DNA from: Erodium maritimum
Lineage: Eukaryota; Streptophyta; Magnoliopsida; Geraniales; Geraniaceae
Direction of reading: 5' to 3'
DNA: 64,000 nucleotides
NCBI GenBank assembly: GCA_963921825.1
Contig: OY997594.1
Location: forward strand, 42,278,557-42,342,556
Part shown: positions 11,851-22,330 of the stretch, in pieces
How positions within the stretch are numbered: position 1 is the first letter of the stretch
Layout of the letters: each line of letters begins with the position of its first letter
Made by a program: the position numbers and the translations under genes
The notes under the pieces: model-generated
Told to the model about the DNA's origin: nothing
Database searches by the model: none
The model's input: the letters and a program-made list of their open reading frames with translations, nothing else

Positions 11851-13742
11851 GCAATCAACCTCCGGCTTAACCAAGCCTCCAACAGTCCTAACATCAACAG
11901 TTTCACAATCAACCTCCGGGCATGGTCATATGCCTCCAGTACTCCTAATAACGCTAAGTTCACAAACAACCTCCGGGCATGGTCATATGCCTCCAGTAAA
12001 ACAATTAACGCTAAGTTCTCTGCTCCTACGACACTATTAAGTGTCACATGCTTTTCTCAATAATTACTAAGTTCCCGTAACATGCTTTTCTGATAAACTC
12101 TACAATCCCGTATCATGCTTTTCTAATATTTAAAATCAACCTACTCAACCCACGACACCCCGGTGTCACATGCAATTCTACTGTTAACTTTCCCCAGTCA
12201 GGGCCGAGATCCGGCTACTTTTCCCTACCTCGTATATAATCCCAAAGGCGCTCCAACAACACCCGAAGTACACCCAGTCACTCGCCGAGCTTCCCTTTGC
12301 CTCGGTCCGTAGCACGATCTAAAAGAACACAAATTCAAAGTACTTTTAAACTAGTACGAATAAACCGAAAATTAACATACTTAACGCCCAAACGTAACCC
12401 CGACAATGCCGATCACTCCCAAACTTCCCAATTACTCGATATTGTCGATAAAGGACCCGTAAAGGCCAGATTCGCCCGACATGGCGAATCTGCCCGGGTT
12501 TTGGTTAATTGCCTTCCGGGGCTCCAAAAGTTCCCGTTTTCGTTTCTACGGTCTTAGAATATTTCAAGGAACCCAACGCACTTGACGGAATTGAATTCCG
12601 ACTTCTAAGTCAATTAATTAACGTTTAAAGTTTCCAAAACCCGTTAATTACAACTTCTCCAATTTAATTCCAAATTTCGATTCGATTAAGGATAAATGGT
12701 CCGGGGAACGTTTTAAACCACCCGAACGATAAAAACCGAGCACCCGAGCATGTGGGCCCCACCCACACTACTTGGCCGAGACCCTAGGGTTTAAGGGGAG
12801 GCTCGGCCACCATGTGGTGGCTGCTGCCAGCTCCGGCCAGCCACCTCATGGCCGGCCGGCCACCACCCACGGTGGCCGGAGCTCCTCCCGAGCCTCCGGT
12901 CATCGGAAAACGTGAAATTAAACCCCCAAACACCTCTAAAACGTCTCCAACACCTCCCCAAACTCTACACAACCCTAAGCCTTAGTTTATACTCAAACCC
13001 TAGCTTCCAAGAAAATAACCAAAACGAGAATCGATTCGGGTATTACCGTAGAGGAGAACGAGGGGAACGAGATTGCTCTTTGCTTTGACTCGATCCAAGG
13101 GCTCGATCACAAACCCTAGCTCAACCTCCCTTCTTCTCTCTTCTTCTCCTTCTCCTTCTCTCTCTAAAACCTCTCTTCTTCTTTCTATTTTAAAACAACT
13201 AACACAAAAACCCAATTAAAACTCTTTTTTTTTCTTTTAAAACCCAAGTCTCGGCCAGCCCTTCTCCTCCATTCATTTTCCCCCCAAAACTAACACCACC
13301 ACATTTAGGACATGTGTCAAGGTGGGTCCCACACCTTTTGGAAAATATCTAGTTAATATTTTCCAATCAGATTCGCGAAAATCAGACGTTTCGGGCCCCG
13401 AACGGGCACTTTTTCCCAAAAATAACGAAACTTGGCGGGCCACAAGGAAACGGCTCAACTAAGACCGCTGCGATGACGGTTAAGCTTTTCGGATCCAAAA
13501 CGGTCCTCGAATGGACCAAAACGTCGCTCGGTTGACTTTTCCAGCGAAAAGTCAACATTTCTCAAATTGATCAGAAAGTTGCCCTGAGTCCCCCGTAACT
13601 CACTTTGGTCAATAACGGGGTCAACTTAAGTCCGGTATGACACTCGGGGTCATTTTAGGTTCATTAAGTGTCCGTCTTAAAATTTTTAAATTTTCCTGTT
13701 TTTCGCAGGTTTGACTGGCGTTGACCGGGAGTGGTTATTACA

Positions 13743-13755
13743 ATCTACCCCCCTT
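13743..13755 (-). promoter_or_regulatory. Polypurine tract (PPT) of the gag-only element
   Basis: The minus strand reads AAGGGGGGTAGAT immediately before the 3' LTR start TGTAATAACC. This is the plus-strand primer site for reverse transcription. Just upstream the frame still shows ADEIHLRGVDC, the tail sequence typical of the polyprotein-to-PPT junction of chromovirus-like Gypsy elements. This suggests the element arose from such a parent by deletion of pol. Confidence 0.85.
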
Positions 13756-13845
13756 AAATGAATTTCGTCCGCGAAATTTGAATAACGCTCATAAAAGGTA
13801 CAAAAGAACACGTACCCTGATAGGTCTCGCGGTAGGTGGAGGATC

Positions 13846-15273
13846 CTAGGGTCCGGGGGTCGGTAACTGAGACATTCTTCCCTCCGACTCCCGCTGCCCC
13901 TGACCCGGCGCACTAACTGCTGGGTACCCATAGCTCTGCTGCTGTCTCAGAGCTGGCACGCTCGTCGATGGCAGCGAAAACCTCGATTGCTGACTCTGAC
14001 GAGGGCGACCCCTGGGTGACTGTACCGTCCGCGACTGCTGCGGCCGCTGTGCCGATGTCGCTCCCAACGGCTCACGACACCATTCCATTGTGTGTCCCAC
14101 ACGGCCGCACCGGAGACAGCTGGTCCCATCGGCTCCCGACTCCGAGCCCTGGCCTGCCCGACACCCCCGCCGCAAGTGGCCTGGCTCCTTGCAGAGATGG
14201 CATGTCGGCACCCTCTGTGTCGCGACTGGCCCCATGGACGCCACCGACCCATGCTGTCTCGTTCCACCCTGGTGAGTCGGTGGTCGGAAGAATCCAGAGG
14301 TCCTCTGCCTCCTTGGGTCTCGTGACTCTGACGGCCCTGCAAAGTCGGTCGGCCGCTGTCGAACCTCGCGGGTTCTGGCCGCATCTTGGATCCCCTTCTC
14401 CACCGTCGCTGCGGTGTCCACGAGATCTGTGTACTTCCGCAGTCTCAAGGCGAGAACCTGGTTCCGAATCCCCTGCCTCAGTCCTCCCTGGAACCGCAGG
14501 CAACGGTTCTGCTCGGTCATCACCATCTCCGGCGCGAATCTGGCCAAAGCTGTGAACCTGGCCTCGTACTCTGCTACCGTCATCCCCTCCTGTTCCAAGT
14601 CTAGGAACTGCCGATGTCGCTCCAACCGAGCCGACTCGGGAAAGTACTGTTCCATAAAAACTGTCTGGAAGATGTTGTAGTCATAACCGACTATGTCCTT
14701 CACACGCCCCCACCAGTGGTAGGCGCTGTCTCTCAGCTGGTGGGCCGCGAAGGACACCCTACGACGACCCTCCTCGACACCCGATGTATCCAGGTCGCGC
14801 GTGACCTGCTCTAGCCACCTCTCGGCTAGGTCGGGGTTCGGCTCCCCGAAAAATGTAGGTATCCCGAGCTTCAGGAAGTCTAGTAGTGCTCTGGATGTGT
14901 GATCCTCTGTCTGACCGGGCCTAACTGGGACCGCGGCTGCCTCTGGAGCTGGTGAGGCCGACTCTCGGTTGGCGATGACCGCCACCAAACTCTGGACTGT
15001 CCTGGTCAGCTCATCCAGGGCAGTCATAACGGGTGGGTCTGCGATCGGCGGGACGCTGGGCGTGCCCGTAGAAGGTCCCGCATCGCTCCTCCTGTCCTCA
15101 CCGACAGGAGTACCCTGCGCCTCGGCGTACTCGGCAGGCTCAACGGTGGGCACCCATCCTGGTGTCCCCGCTGACCGTCCCCGCCTGCCTCGCGCGGGCG
15201 CTCGTCCCCGTGCCACTGCTGCTCTTCCTCGTCTGCCACGAGCCATCAGCAGGTATCCTCTGCACGGATACAC
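13846..15273 (-). CDS. gag: Gag (capsid-nucleocapsid) polyprotein, intact, no pol
   Basis: A 475-residue open frame. The likely true start is Met10 (MARGRRGR), because a basic RG-rich N-terminus is usual. Residues about 11-35 are Arg/Gly-rich and 85-103 are a helical stretch. The retrotransposon Gag (retrotrans_gag) domain spans about 134-300 with GIPTFFGEPNPDLAERWLEQ, AYHWWGRVKD and ARFTALARFAPEM. Two perfect CCHC zinc knuckles follow: CHLCKEPGHLRRGC at 358-371 and CLRCGRVGHTMEWC at 386-399. A Gln/Ser/Pro-rich tail ends at 475. The domains fit Ty3/Gypsy Gag: capsid assembly and genomic-RNA binding in cytoplasmic particles. The frame ends in TAG without protease. Survival of an uninterrupted gag in an element lacking pol suggests Gag itself is under selection or that the copy is very young. 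Overlapping frames in this GC-rich stretch are shadows. Confidence 0.92.
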   Translation of the reverse strand: MYPCRGYLLMARGRRGRAAVARGRAPARGRRGRSAGTPGWVPTVEPAEYAEAQGTPVGEDRRSDAGPSTGTPSVPPIADPPVMTALDELTRTVQSLVAVIANRESASPAPEAAAVPVRPGQTEDHTSRALLDFLKLGIPTFFGEPNPDLAERWLEQVTRDLDTSGVEEGRRRVSFAAHQLRDSAYHWWGRVKDIVGYDYNIFQTVFMEQYFPESARLERHRQFLDLEQEGMTVAEYEARFTALARFAPEMVMTEQNRCLRFQGGLRQGIRNQVLALRLRKYTDLVDTAATVEKGIQDAARTREVRQRPTDFAGPSESRDPRRQRTSGFFRPPTHQGGTRQHGSVASMGPVATQRVPTCHLCKEPGHLRRGCRAGQGSESGADGTSCLRCGRVGHTMEWCREPLGATSAQRPQQSRTVQSPRGRPRQSQQSRFSLPSTSVPALRQQQSYGYPAVSAPGQGQRESEGRMSQLPTPGP

Positions 15274-16551
15274 GCAAACGTTCAGTTTGCGAACTCAAAA
15301 AAAAAAAAAAACTGCTCGAATGCAATAACGTTCACCCGGTCTACGTCTACCCCAACGTACTTGTTACTAAACGCTACACCGTTCACGCTAATCATACTTT
15401 AATCATAACATCACGTACGCGGAACCTCAAACTTAACCACACAAACGTACACCAAGCCCTTATTCGGTCCCTTATGCACTTACTCATAACTTTCCGCAAC
15501 CAAGCCAGTGTTCGCTACTCGTCCCTTGCGGGAAAAGTAGTAAAGGGGATGAGCGTTATGCTCACCTCCACGGACACCCGCTCGATTATGGCATACTAGT
15601 AACGCACCAAGGACTTACCACTCTAGTCAGGGAAAAACACCAACACAGAACTGAAGCCAACATCCCACCGTCCATGCTAACAACACCTCAAGTACTCGCT
15701 CGAGTAAGATGAACCTCGACACGGGAAACATGTCCTCAAAACAGTAAAACACCGTTGCTCGCGCTATTAAAGCCTTAAGTATACTAATACGTAAGCGAAA
15801 AAACTCAACAACAACAACCCAACCGTACACCAGGCCTACAGCCTCTACAACCCATAACCGCGAACACAAACCCATAAATCAACGCTCAACCGTACGAACA
15901 AGAACCGAGTCACACAACCGCAAACCTAAACGTACAACGAAACGAACTCTTACCCTAGGGTACTCGTATTCTACCAGTCTCTTGCCGACCCGCACACTCG
16001 TGCGTCGCGGACAAATTACCACCAAAACGACCCAACACGTACCATAGAACCCGACTAAACCACGAACAAGCTAAACCGGCCAAACGCCCATACCAACAAC
16101 AACGACGACACCCGCCCACCGGGCCAACCAAAGTCAAATAGCGCCCACCGGGCCAACCAACGACAATCACAATACGCCCACAGGGCCAACCAAAGTCAAA
16201 CACAAACGCCCACGACGTCAAACAACATCAAAACAATCAAATTTTGTAAAGCTTTCTCCACTTCATTTTTAAAACCTCATACTTGACATCCCGCAGTTAC
16301 AACCCGGTCCAGGCGTCCCCGAACTACGTTGTACCGACTTGATATCAGCACCGTCACGTTCGACTACAGGAGCGCTCCTGAGTCGACCCGCGACAGCTTA
16401 AAAACATTTCACGCAGCAACAACAATCAGCAAGCCAGCAAGAAAACACTGCACGCACACACAAACACAAGCAGGACTCATAACGCTACAGGTCTACACTG
16501 ACTCGACCCTCCCCACCTAATTGACGGACAGTCCGAGGTGTGAAACCTCGA
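15274..16551 (-). other. Leader (5' UTR) of the gag-only element
   Basis: 1.28 kb between PBS and gag without a convincing ORF. It holds a second copy of the hairpin module (15547-15566) and, at about 16105-16210, three to four tandem units of cgcccaccgggccaaccaaa. An A-run lies just upstream of the gag ATG. Its length and structure suggest packaging or translational control, which is inference. A diverged relative of the whole leader is at 21416-22640 plus 25944-26324. Confidence 0.75.
15547..15566. promoter_or_regulatory. Second copy of the hairpin module, in the leader
   Basis: GGATGAGCGTTATGCTCACC keeps the pairing of the LTR palindrome (GGTGAGC on the sense strand against GCTCATCC, including a G-U pair) with a different loop. 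Flanks are also shared with the LTR copy: ccacgga downstream and a ggcata element about 25-30 bp further. The related remnant has it at 21483-21502 with another loop. Confidence 0.65.
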
Positions 16552-16563
16552 GCTCTGATACCA
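16552..16563 (-). promoter_or_regulatory. Primer-binding site (initiator Met-tRNA)
   Basis: The minus strand reads TGGTATCAGAGC, the standard complement of the plant initiator Met-tRNA 3' end, three bases after the 5' LTR terminus. It defines the element's direction as minus and the LTR at 16567-20014 as the 5' LTR. Confidence 0.93.
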
Positions 16564-16566
16564 AGC

Positions 16567-17496
16567 TGTCACGCCCCAATTTCAGCGAATCGAACTCGGG
16601 ACGCGAACTTTTAAAACATGAATACTTAAAAACCTGTTTTGAATAAAAGCTTTGACATTTCCATTTATTTACCAAAATAATAGTAGTATTTACAATACAA
16701 AAACGTCCCAACAAGTGGACAAGGTACACATCCGTCACTAGACTCAACAAAAGTAAAGACCAGACTCCGCTCCAAGCTCCATGAACTTCAAGAGCTCACC
16801 TAGTCCGTCCCACGAACAGTACCTGTAGGAAAAGCAGCTAGGGGTGAGCGTTCGCTCACCACCACGGATAACAGACTGACTACGGCATAATTAGCAGACA
16901 AAGCCAGTAACACTAAAACCAAACCCAACACTGGGACTATAGTCCCCAACTCAAGTACCCAACTGACCCACAACCCGTTACCTTCCTCAATAGACTCAAC
17001 ACTCGATAACACAATGTAGACCCGACACAACTATCGACGACCTCCTCCAAGGACACGACAGAAAGACTACACAACGCCAAACAAGATCACAAAGGATCGC
17101 ACACCAAACAAGATCACAAAGGATCGCATACCAGCTGCTCAGTAACCTTTCCCACTCACACGAACACGGATCATGCTAGCCAAAGAATGCTTACAACCTG
17201 TGATACTCAACCTCGGACCAGGCCAGCCAAAGAATGCTTGCAACCTGTGTTACTCAAACTCGGACCAGGCCAGCCAAAGAATGCTTACAACCTGTGTTAC
17301 TCAAACTCGTGTCAGGCCAGCCAAAGAATGCTTGCAACCTACCGGGATCCGCAATCACAATCACACGCAAATTCATCAACTAGTAACAACACAAGTTCAA
17401 CACTCACAGGCACTCATGGCCACCAAGACACCAACCATAAGACACGCTTGCAACTTACCGAGACTCTAACTCGTAAGCCAGCTAAAGGAAGCTTGC

Positions 17497-17536
<40 letters not shown>

Positions 17537-20014
17537 AGACTCTAACTCGGTCAGGCCAGCCAAAGACACCAACCTTAGTACACGGGCCCTCAAGGCCACC
17601 CAAAACACCAACAATTGACTACGGGCTCTCATGCCCACCCAAGACACCAATTCAAATACACGGGCTCTCCAGGCCACCCAAACTCAATCAATAAATAATA
17701 CGGGCTCTCAAGGCCACCCAAAACTCGATAATAAAATACAGGCTCTCAAGGCCACCCAAACTCAATCAATAAATAATACGGGCTCTCAAGGCCACCCAAA
17801 ACTCGATAATAAAGTACAGGCTCTCAAGGCCACCCAAACTCAATCAATAAATAATACGGGCTCTCAAGGCCACCCAAAACTCGATAATAAAATACGGGCT
17901 CTCAAGGCCACCCAAAACTCGATAATAAAATACAGGCTCTCAAGGCCACCCAAACTCAATCAATAAATAATACGGGCTCTCAAGGCCACCCAAAACTCGA
18001 TAATAAAGTACAGGCTCTCAAGGCCACCCAAACTCAATCAATAAATAATACGGGCTCTCAAGGCCACCCAAAACTCGATAATAAAATACGGGCTCTCAAG
18101 GCCACCCAAGACACCAAATAAGCAATCAACCTCCGGCTTAACCAAGCCTCCAACAGTCCTAACATCAACAGTTTCACAATCAACCTCCGGGCATGGTCAT
18201 ATGCCTCCAGTACTCCTAATAACGCTAAGTTCACAAACAACCTCCGGGCATGGTCATATGCCTCCAGTAAAACAATTAACGCTAAGTTCTCTGCTCCTAC
18301 GACACTATTAAGTGTCACATGCTTTTCTCAATAATTACTAAGTTCCCGTAACATGCTTTTCTGATAAACTCTACAATCCCGTATCATGCTTTTCTAATAT
18401 TTAAAATCAACCTACTCAACCCACGACACCCCGGTGTCACATGCAATTCTACTGTTAACTTTCCCCAGTCAGGGCCGAGATCCGGCTACTTTTCCCTACC
18501 TCGTATATAATCCCAAAGGCGCTCCAACAACACCCGAAGTACACCCAGTCACTCGCCGAGCTTCCCTTTGCCTCGGTCCGTAGCACGATCTAAAAGAACA
18601 CAAATTCAAAGTACTTTTAAACTAGTACGAATAAACCGAAAATTAACATACTTAACGCCCAAACGTAACCCCGACAATGCCGATCACTCCCAAACTTCCC
18701 AATTACTCGATATTGTCGATAAAGGACCCGTAAAGGCCAGATTCGCCCGACATGGCGAATCTGCCCGGGTTTTGGTTAATTGCCTTCCGGGGCTCCAAAA
18801 GTTCCCGTTTTCGTTTCTACGGTCTTAGAATATTTCAAGGAACCCAACGCACTTGACGGAATTGAATTCCGACTTCTAAGTCAATTAATTAACGTTTAAA
18901 GTTTCCAAAACCCGTTAATTACAACTTCTCCAATTTAATTCCAAATTTCGATTCGATTAAGGATAAATGGTCCGGGGAACGTTTTAAACCACCCGAACGA
19001 TAAAAACCGAGCACCCGAGCATGTGGGCCCCACCCACACTACTTGGCCGAGACCCTAGGGTTTAAGGGGAGGCTCGACCACCATGTGGTGGCTGCTGCCA
19101 GCTCCGGCCAGCCACCTCATGGCCGGCCGGCCACCACCCACGGTGGCCGGAGCTCCTCCCGAGCCTCCGGTCATCGGAAAACGTGAAATTAAACCCCCAA
19201 ACACCTCTAAAACGTCTCCAACACCTCCCCACACTCTACACAACCCTAAGCCTTAGTTTATACTCAAACCCTAGCTTCCAAGAAAATAACCAAAACGAGA
19301 ATCGATTCGGGTATTACCGTAGAGGAGAACGAGGGGAACGGGATTGCTCTTTGCTTTGACTCGATCCAAGGGCTCGATCACAAACCCTAGCTCAACCTCC
19401 CTTCTTCTCTCTTCTTCTCCTTCTCCTTCTCTCTCTAAAACCTCTCTTCTTCTTTCTATTTTAAAACAACTAACACAAAAACCCAATTAAAACTCTTTTT
19501 TTTTTCTTTTAAAACCCAAGTCTCGGCCAGCCCTTCTCCTCCATTCATTTTCCCCCCAAAACTAACACCACCACATTTAGGACATGTGTCAAGGTGGGTC
19601 CCACACCTTTTGGAAAATATCTAGTTAATATTTTCCAATCAGATTCGCGAAAATCAGACGTTTCGGGCCCCGAACGGGCACTTTTTCCCAAAAATAACGA
19701 AACTTGGCGGGCCACAAGGAAACGGCTCAACTAAGACCGCTGCGATGACGGTTAAGCTTTTCGGATCCAAAACGGTCCTCGAATGGACCAAAACGTCGCT
19801 CGGTTGACTTTTCCAGCGAAAAGTCAACATTTCTCAAATTGATCAGAAAGTTGCCCTGAGTCCCCCGTAACTCACTTTGGTCAATAACGGGGTCAACTTA
19901 AGTCTGGTATGAGACTCGGGGTCATTTTAGGTTCATTAAGTGTCCGTCTTAAAATTTTTAAATTTTCCTGTTTTTCGCAGGTTTGACTGGCGTTGACCGG
20001 GAGTGGTTATTACA
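16567..20014 (-). repeat. 5' LTR of the gag-only element
   Basis: 3,448 bp, colinear with 10302-13742. It carries the palindrome (16843-16860), the 48-bp array (17173-17340), C37 (17499-17535) and the 40-bp minisatellite (17580-18115). The promoter should lie here, upstream on the minus strand of the hairpin. I could not single out a certain TATA box. Confidence 0.93.
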
Positions 20015-20019
20015 GAATT
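20015..20019. repeat. Target-site duplication GAATT, right
   Basis: Exact copy of 10297-10301. LINE sequence continues immediately after it. Confidence 0.9.
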
Positions 20020-20757
20020 CCTAAATGATTGGAGTCCAACATACCAACCTTTTGGGATTTGAGCCTAGAGGGAATCCCAAATAAGTTAGAGGCAAAGATC
20101 CTTTTGGAAAATTGAAGACTGAAAATAGCTCTTGTTCTTCCAAGTCTGAGAGATTCATAGGAATGATCAAAGATTTATAATAATTTATTTAGAGTCCGGA
20201 GGCCAAATTAAAAATTTTTAGAGCATATTTCAAGCACATTGCACCTTCCTTTGTAGCTTCAATGAATAATATTGAATCATCAGCAAATTGAAGATGTGAG
20301 ATGATTGGACAAGAAGACCTCATTTGAATTCCATTGATATAGCCTCCAAAAACTATTGATTTTATAATTTAATTGAAACCTTCTGCTACCAAGACAAAAA
20401 TGAGAGGAGAGAGAGCACACCATTGTCTTAAACCTTTTTGGAGCTGAAAATCTGAACTTGGAGACCCATTGATGAGTATAAAAACATTAGCTCTGAAGCA
20501 TGAGATCGGCCACAATCTCCCCCTAATCCTAAAGCCCATCTTAATAAGTAGGACCATAATGTAGTTCCAATTAACATTGTCAAAAGCCTTTTGGAAGTCT
20601 GCTTTGAAAATTTCATAGGCAATGCATATCCCATCTATTATTTTCCTACCTGCAATAAAATTAGTTTTCCCATCTTCTACAAGATAGCCTATCAGAGATT
20701 TAAGTCTTATAGCAAGAAGCTTGAATATTATTTTGTAGTGACCTCCCATAAGATTGA
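20015..20757 (-). pseudogene. LINE copy 2, RT fragment right of the LTR insertion
   Basis: This continues the LINE from 10301. The minus strand reads the RT palm with FKADFQKAFDNVNW, KGLRQWCALSPLIFVL and, at about 20285, the QFADDS region in degenerate frames. It ends in GGHYKIIFKLLAIRLKSLIG near 20749-20690. The normally conserved RQGCALSP has become RQWCALSP, so this RT is dead beyond its frameshifts. The 5' limit at about 20757 abuts a plus-strand RRM segment. Confidence 0.8.
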
Positions 20758-21415
20758 TTTGAAGGTGCCAAAACTGGTCGGCCGGAAATTGTTCCCCGGA
20801 GATCTCAATGGTGCACCACTTCCTTTTCCCTCCTTTTGCTCCACTTTGTTGTCTCTGTACAGAGAGTACCTTTCCATTCTTTCACCTTCTACGGCAGAAA
20901 AGAATCGTCCTGCCAAGGTTTGTCCGTTCAGTAAACATGGAGGCGTTGTGCCGGAAGGCCGCTCAGTCCACCGCGCCAAGGAGCGTCCAGCCACTCCGGT
21001 GGATCATGGGGTCTCACGCGAGCCTGAGGTTTCTTCTGTTCCTTTGAAGCCAACTGAGGAAGGGAATCAAACCACTGCTGTTGACTGCGAGGATGGAGTT
21101 ATGGGTCGCCGGCAAAGATTACGAGCTCGGTTTACTGAGAGTGATACCGAGCTTTACGTGCGAAATTTTCCGTATGCCTATTCGGAGGAGTCGTTCCGGG
21201 CCATGTTCTCAGCATTTGGCGACATCGTATCATCGTCTGTGTTGAAGCGACCAAACAAAAAAGGTTTCTTCTTCGGCTTCATAAGTTTCAAATCACGCTT
21301 TGAAGCCTCTAAGGCAACTGAATCTCTAAATGGATTTAAGTTGAACGGCCATATCCTTTTTTTGGCTTTCTCACGGCATATTTTGGCTTCTCCGGCGATT
21401 GAACCATGCGAGTTA
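20758..21415 (+). pseudogene. RRM-containing ORF1-like segment (LINE 5' part or captured gene)
   Basis: A plus-strand open frame, continuous from before 20760 to 21418, encodes a Pro/Ser/Thr-rich N-terminal part and then an RNA-recognition motif. RNP2-like LYVRNFPY is at about 21152-21175 and RNP1-like KGFFFGFISF at about 21261-21290, followed by SRFEASKATESLNGFKLNGH. The frame is cut at 21415 by the LTR-family remnant, so the protein lacks its C-terminus. RRM-bearing ORF1 proteins are known in some plant L1 LINEs (the BNR type). The position, head-to-head with the truncated LINE RT, suggests a 5'-inverted LINE end. A captured host RRM exon is the alternative. Confidence 0.6.
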
Positions 21416-21482
21416 TAACTTATAACTTTCCGCAACCAAACCAGTATTCGCTACTCATCCCCTGCGGGAGAAGTAGTAAAGG

Positions 21483-21502
21483 GGATGAGCGTTCTGCTCA
21501 CC
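21483..21502. promoter_or_regulatory. Leader hairpin module, second element
   Basis: GGATGAGCGTTCTGCTCACC. The stem is retained while the loop differs from both the LTR copies and 15547-15566. Flanks (tagtaaagg before, tccacgga after) match the first element's leader. Confidence 0.6.
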
Positions 21503-21599
21503 TCCACGGACACCCGTTCGATTATGACATACTAGTAAAGCACTAACGACTTACCAATATAACCAGGGAAAACCACTACCTCAAAACCTGATACCAAAA

Positions 21600-21965
21600 T
21601 GTCACACTGCTCACGCTATCAATACCTCAAATACTCGCTCACGTAAGGGAAACCTCGAATGGGGATCAGATTCTCAACTCCGCAAGCCACTATTGCTCAC
21701 AACCTCAATACCCTAATTACCCAATCACGTAGGGAAACCTGAAACGGGGATCATGTTCTCAACTCCGCAAGCCACTATTGCTCACAACCTCACTACCCCA
21801 ATTACCCGATCACGTAGGGAAACCTCAAACGGGGATCATGTTCTCAACTCAGCAAGCCACTATTGCTCACAACCTCAATACCCCAATTACCCGATCACGT
21901 AGGGAAACCTCAAATAACCCACTCACGTGAAGGAAACCTCAAACCACCCGTTCACGTGAGGGAAA
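21600..21965. repeat. ~85-bp tandem repeat in the leader, decaying to ~30-bp units
   Basis: Three to four units are built on gggaaacctcaaacggggat, catgttctcaactc and gcaagccactattgctcaca. They then shorten to units of about 30 bp ending gtgagggaaacctc. Not present in the same form in the other leader. Confidence 0.75.
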
Positions 21966-22209
21966 CCTCGAACACCCGTTCACAGAGGGGAAACCTAGTT
22001 CGTATGGCGCCGCAGCGCATCAACCCTAACCCCTCTCCATGGTGAGACTCTTACACCGAGCCGCTGTATCACTACCGTAGGTTATTGATGAGTCTAGAAC
22101 CCAATACCTCACCCCTTTTAACACCGAGCTTACGACCTCTACAACCAACACAAACATGAACACAACCACTCAAAACCAACACACAAACTGCACAGTAAAG
22201 ACGGTGGAA

Positions 22210-22330
22210 CAAGACAGGAATCACGGATCCGTAACAGACCTCGTCACGGTTGGGGTCACGGAGCCGTGACGAAGGCCCAAAACTCGCCAAAACGCGCTGC
22301 TCCGTCACGGATCCGTGACAGGGTCCGTGA
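22210..22330. repeat. Cluster of GTCACGG/CCGTGAC palindromes
   Basis: Five or six copies of cacggatccgtgac-like sequence in about 120 bp, including a perfect 16-bp palindrome GTCACGGATCCGTGAC at 22304-22319. They are all within the leader of the second element and absent from the first element's leader. Confidence 0.75.

Larger units (their letters stand above)
10302..13742 (-). repeat. 3' LTR of the gag-only element
   Basis: On the sense (minus) strand it begins TGTAATAACCACTCCCGG and ends GGGGCGTGACA. Nearly two thirds of its length is unique AT/GC-mixed sequence; the remainder is minisatellite arrays, a C31 tract and a perfect 18-bp palindrome. Differences from the partner LTR that I counted are 12806/19077 (g/a), 12961/19232 (a/c), 13070/19341 (a/g), 13633/19905 (c/t) and 13641/19913 (c/g), plus a 6-bp poly-C and a 1-bp poly-T length change. 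Confidence 0.93.
10302..20014 (-). mobile_element. Complete gag-only LTR retrotransposon with 3.44-kb LTRs
   Basis: Two LTRs of 3,441 and 3,448 bp (10302-13742 and 16567-20014) start and end TG/CA, are flanked by the GAATT duplication and enclose only 2.8 kb. On the minus strand the order is 5' LTR, PBS (16552-16563), a 1.3-kb leader, gag (15273-13846), PPT (13755-13743) and 3' LTR. No protease, RT, RNase H or integrase is present and the gag stop is only about 90 bp from the PPT. The element is therefore non-autonomous and must use pol supplied in trans. This architecture matches the TR-GAG class described for plants. The LTRs differ at a handful of bases plus homopolymer length, so the insertion is young. 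Confidence 0.92.

Noticed and set aside
13968..14680. Plus-strand open frames opposite gag
   Set aside because: Shadows of the GC-rich gag frame; no domain recognised and the minus frame has full Gag domains.
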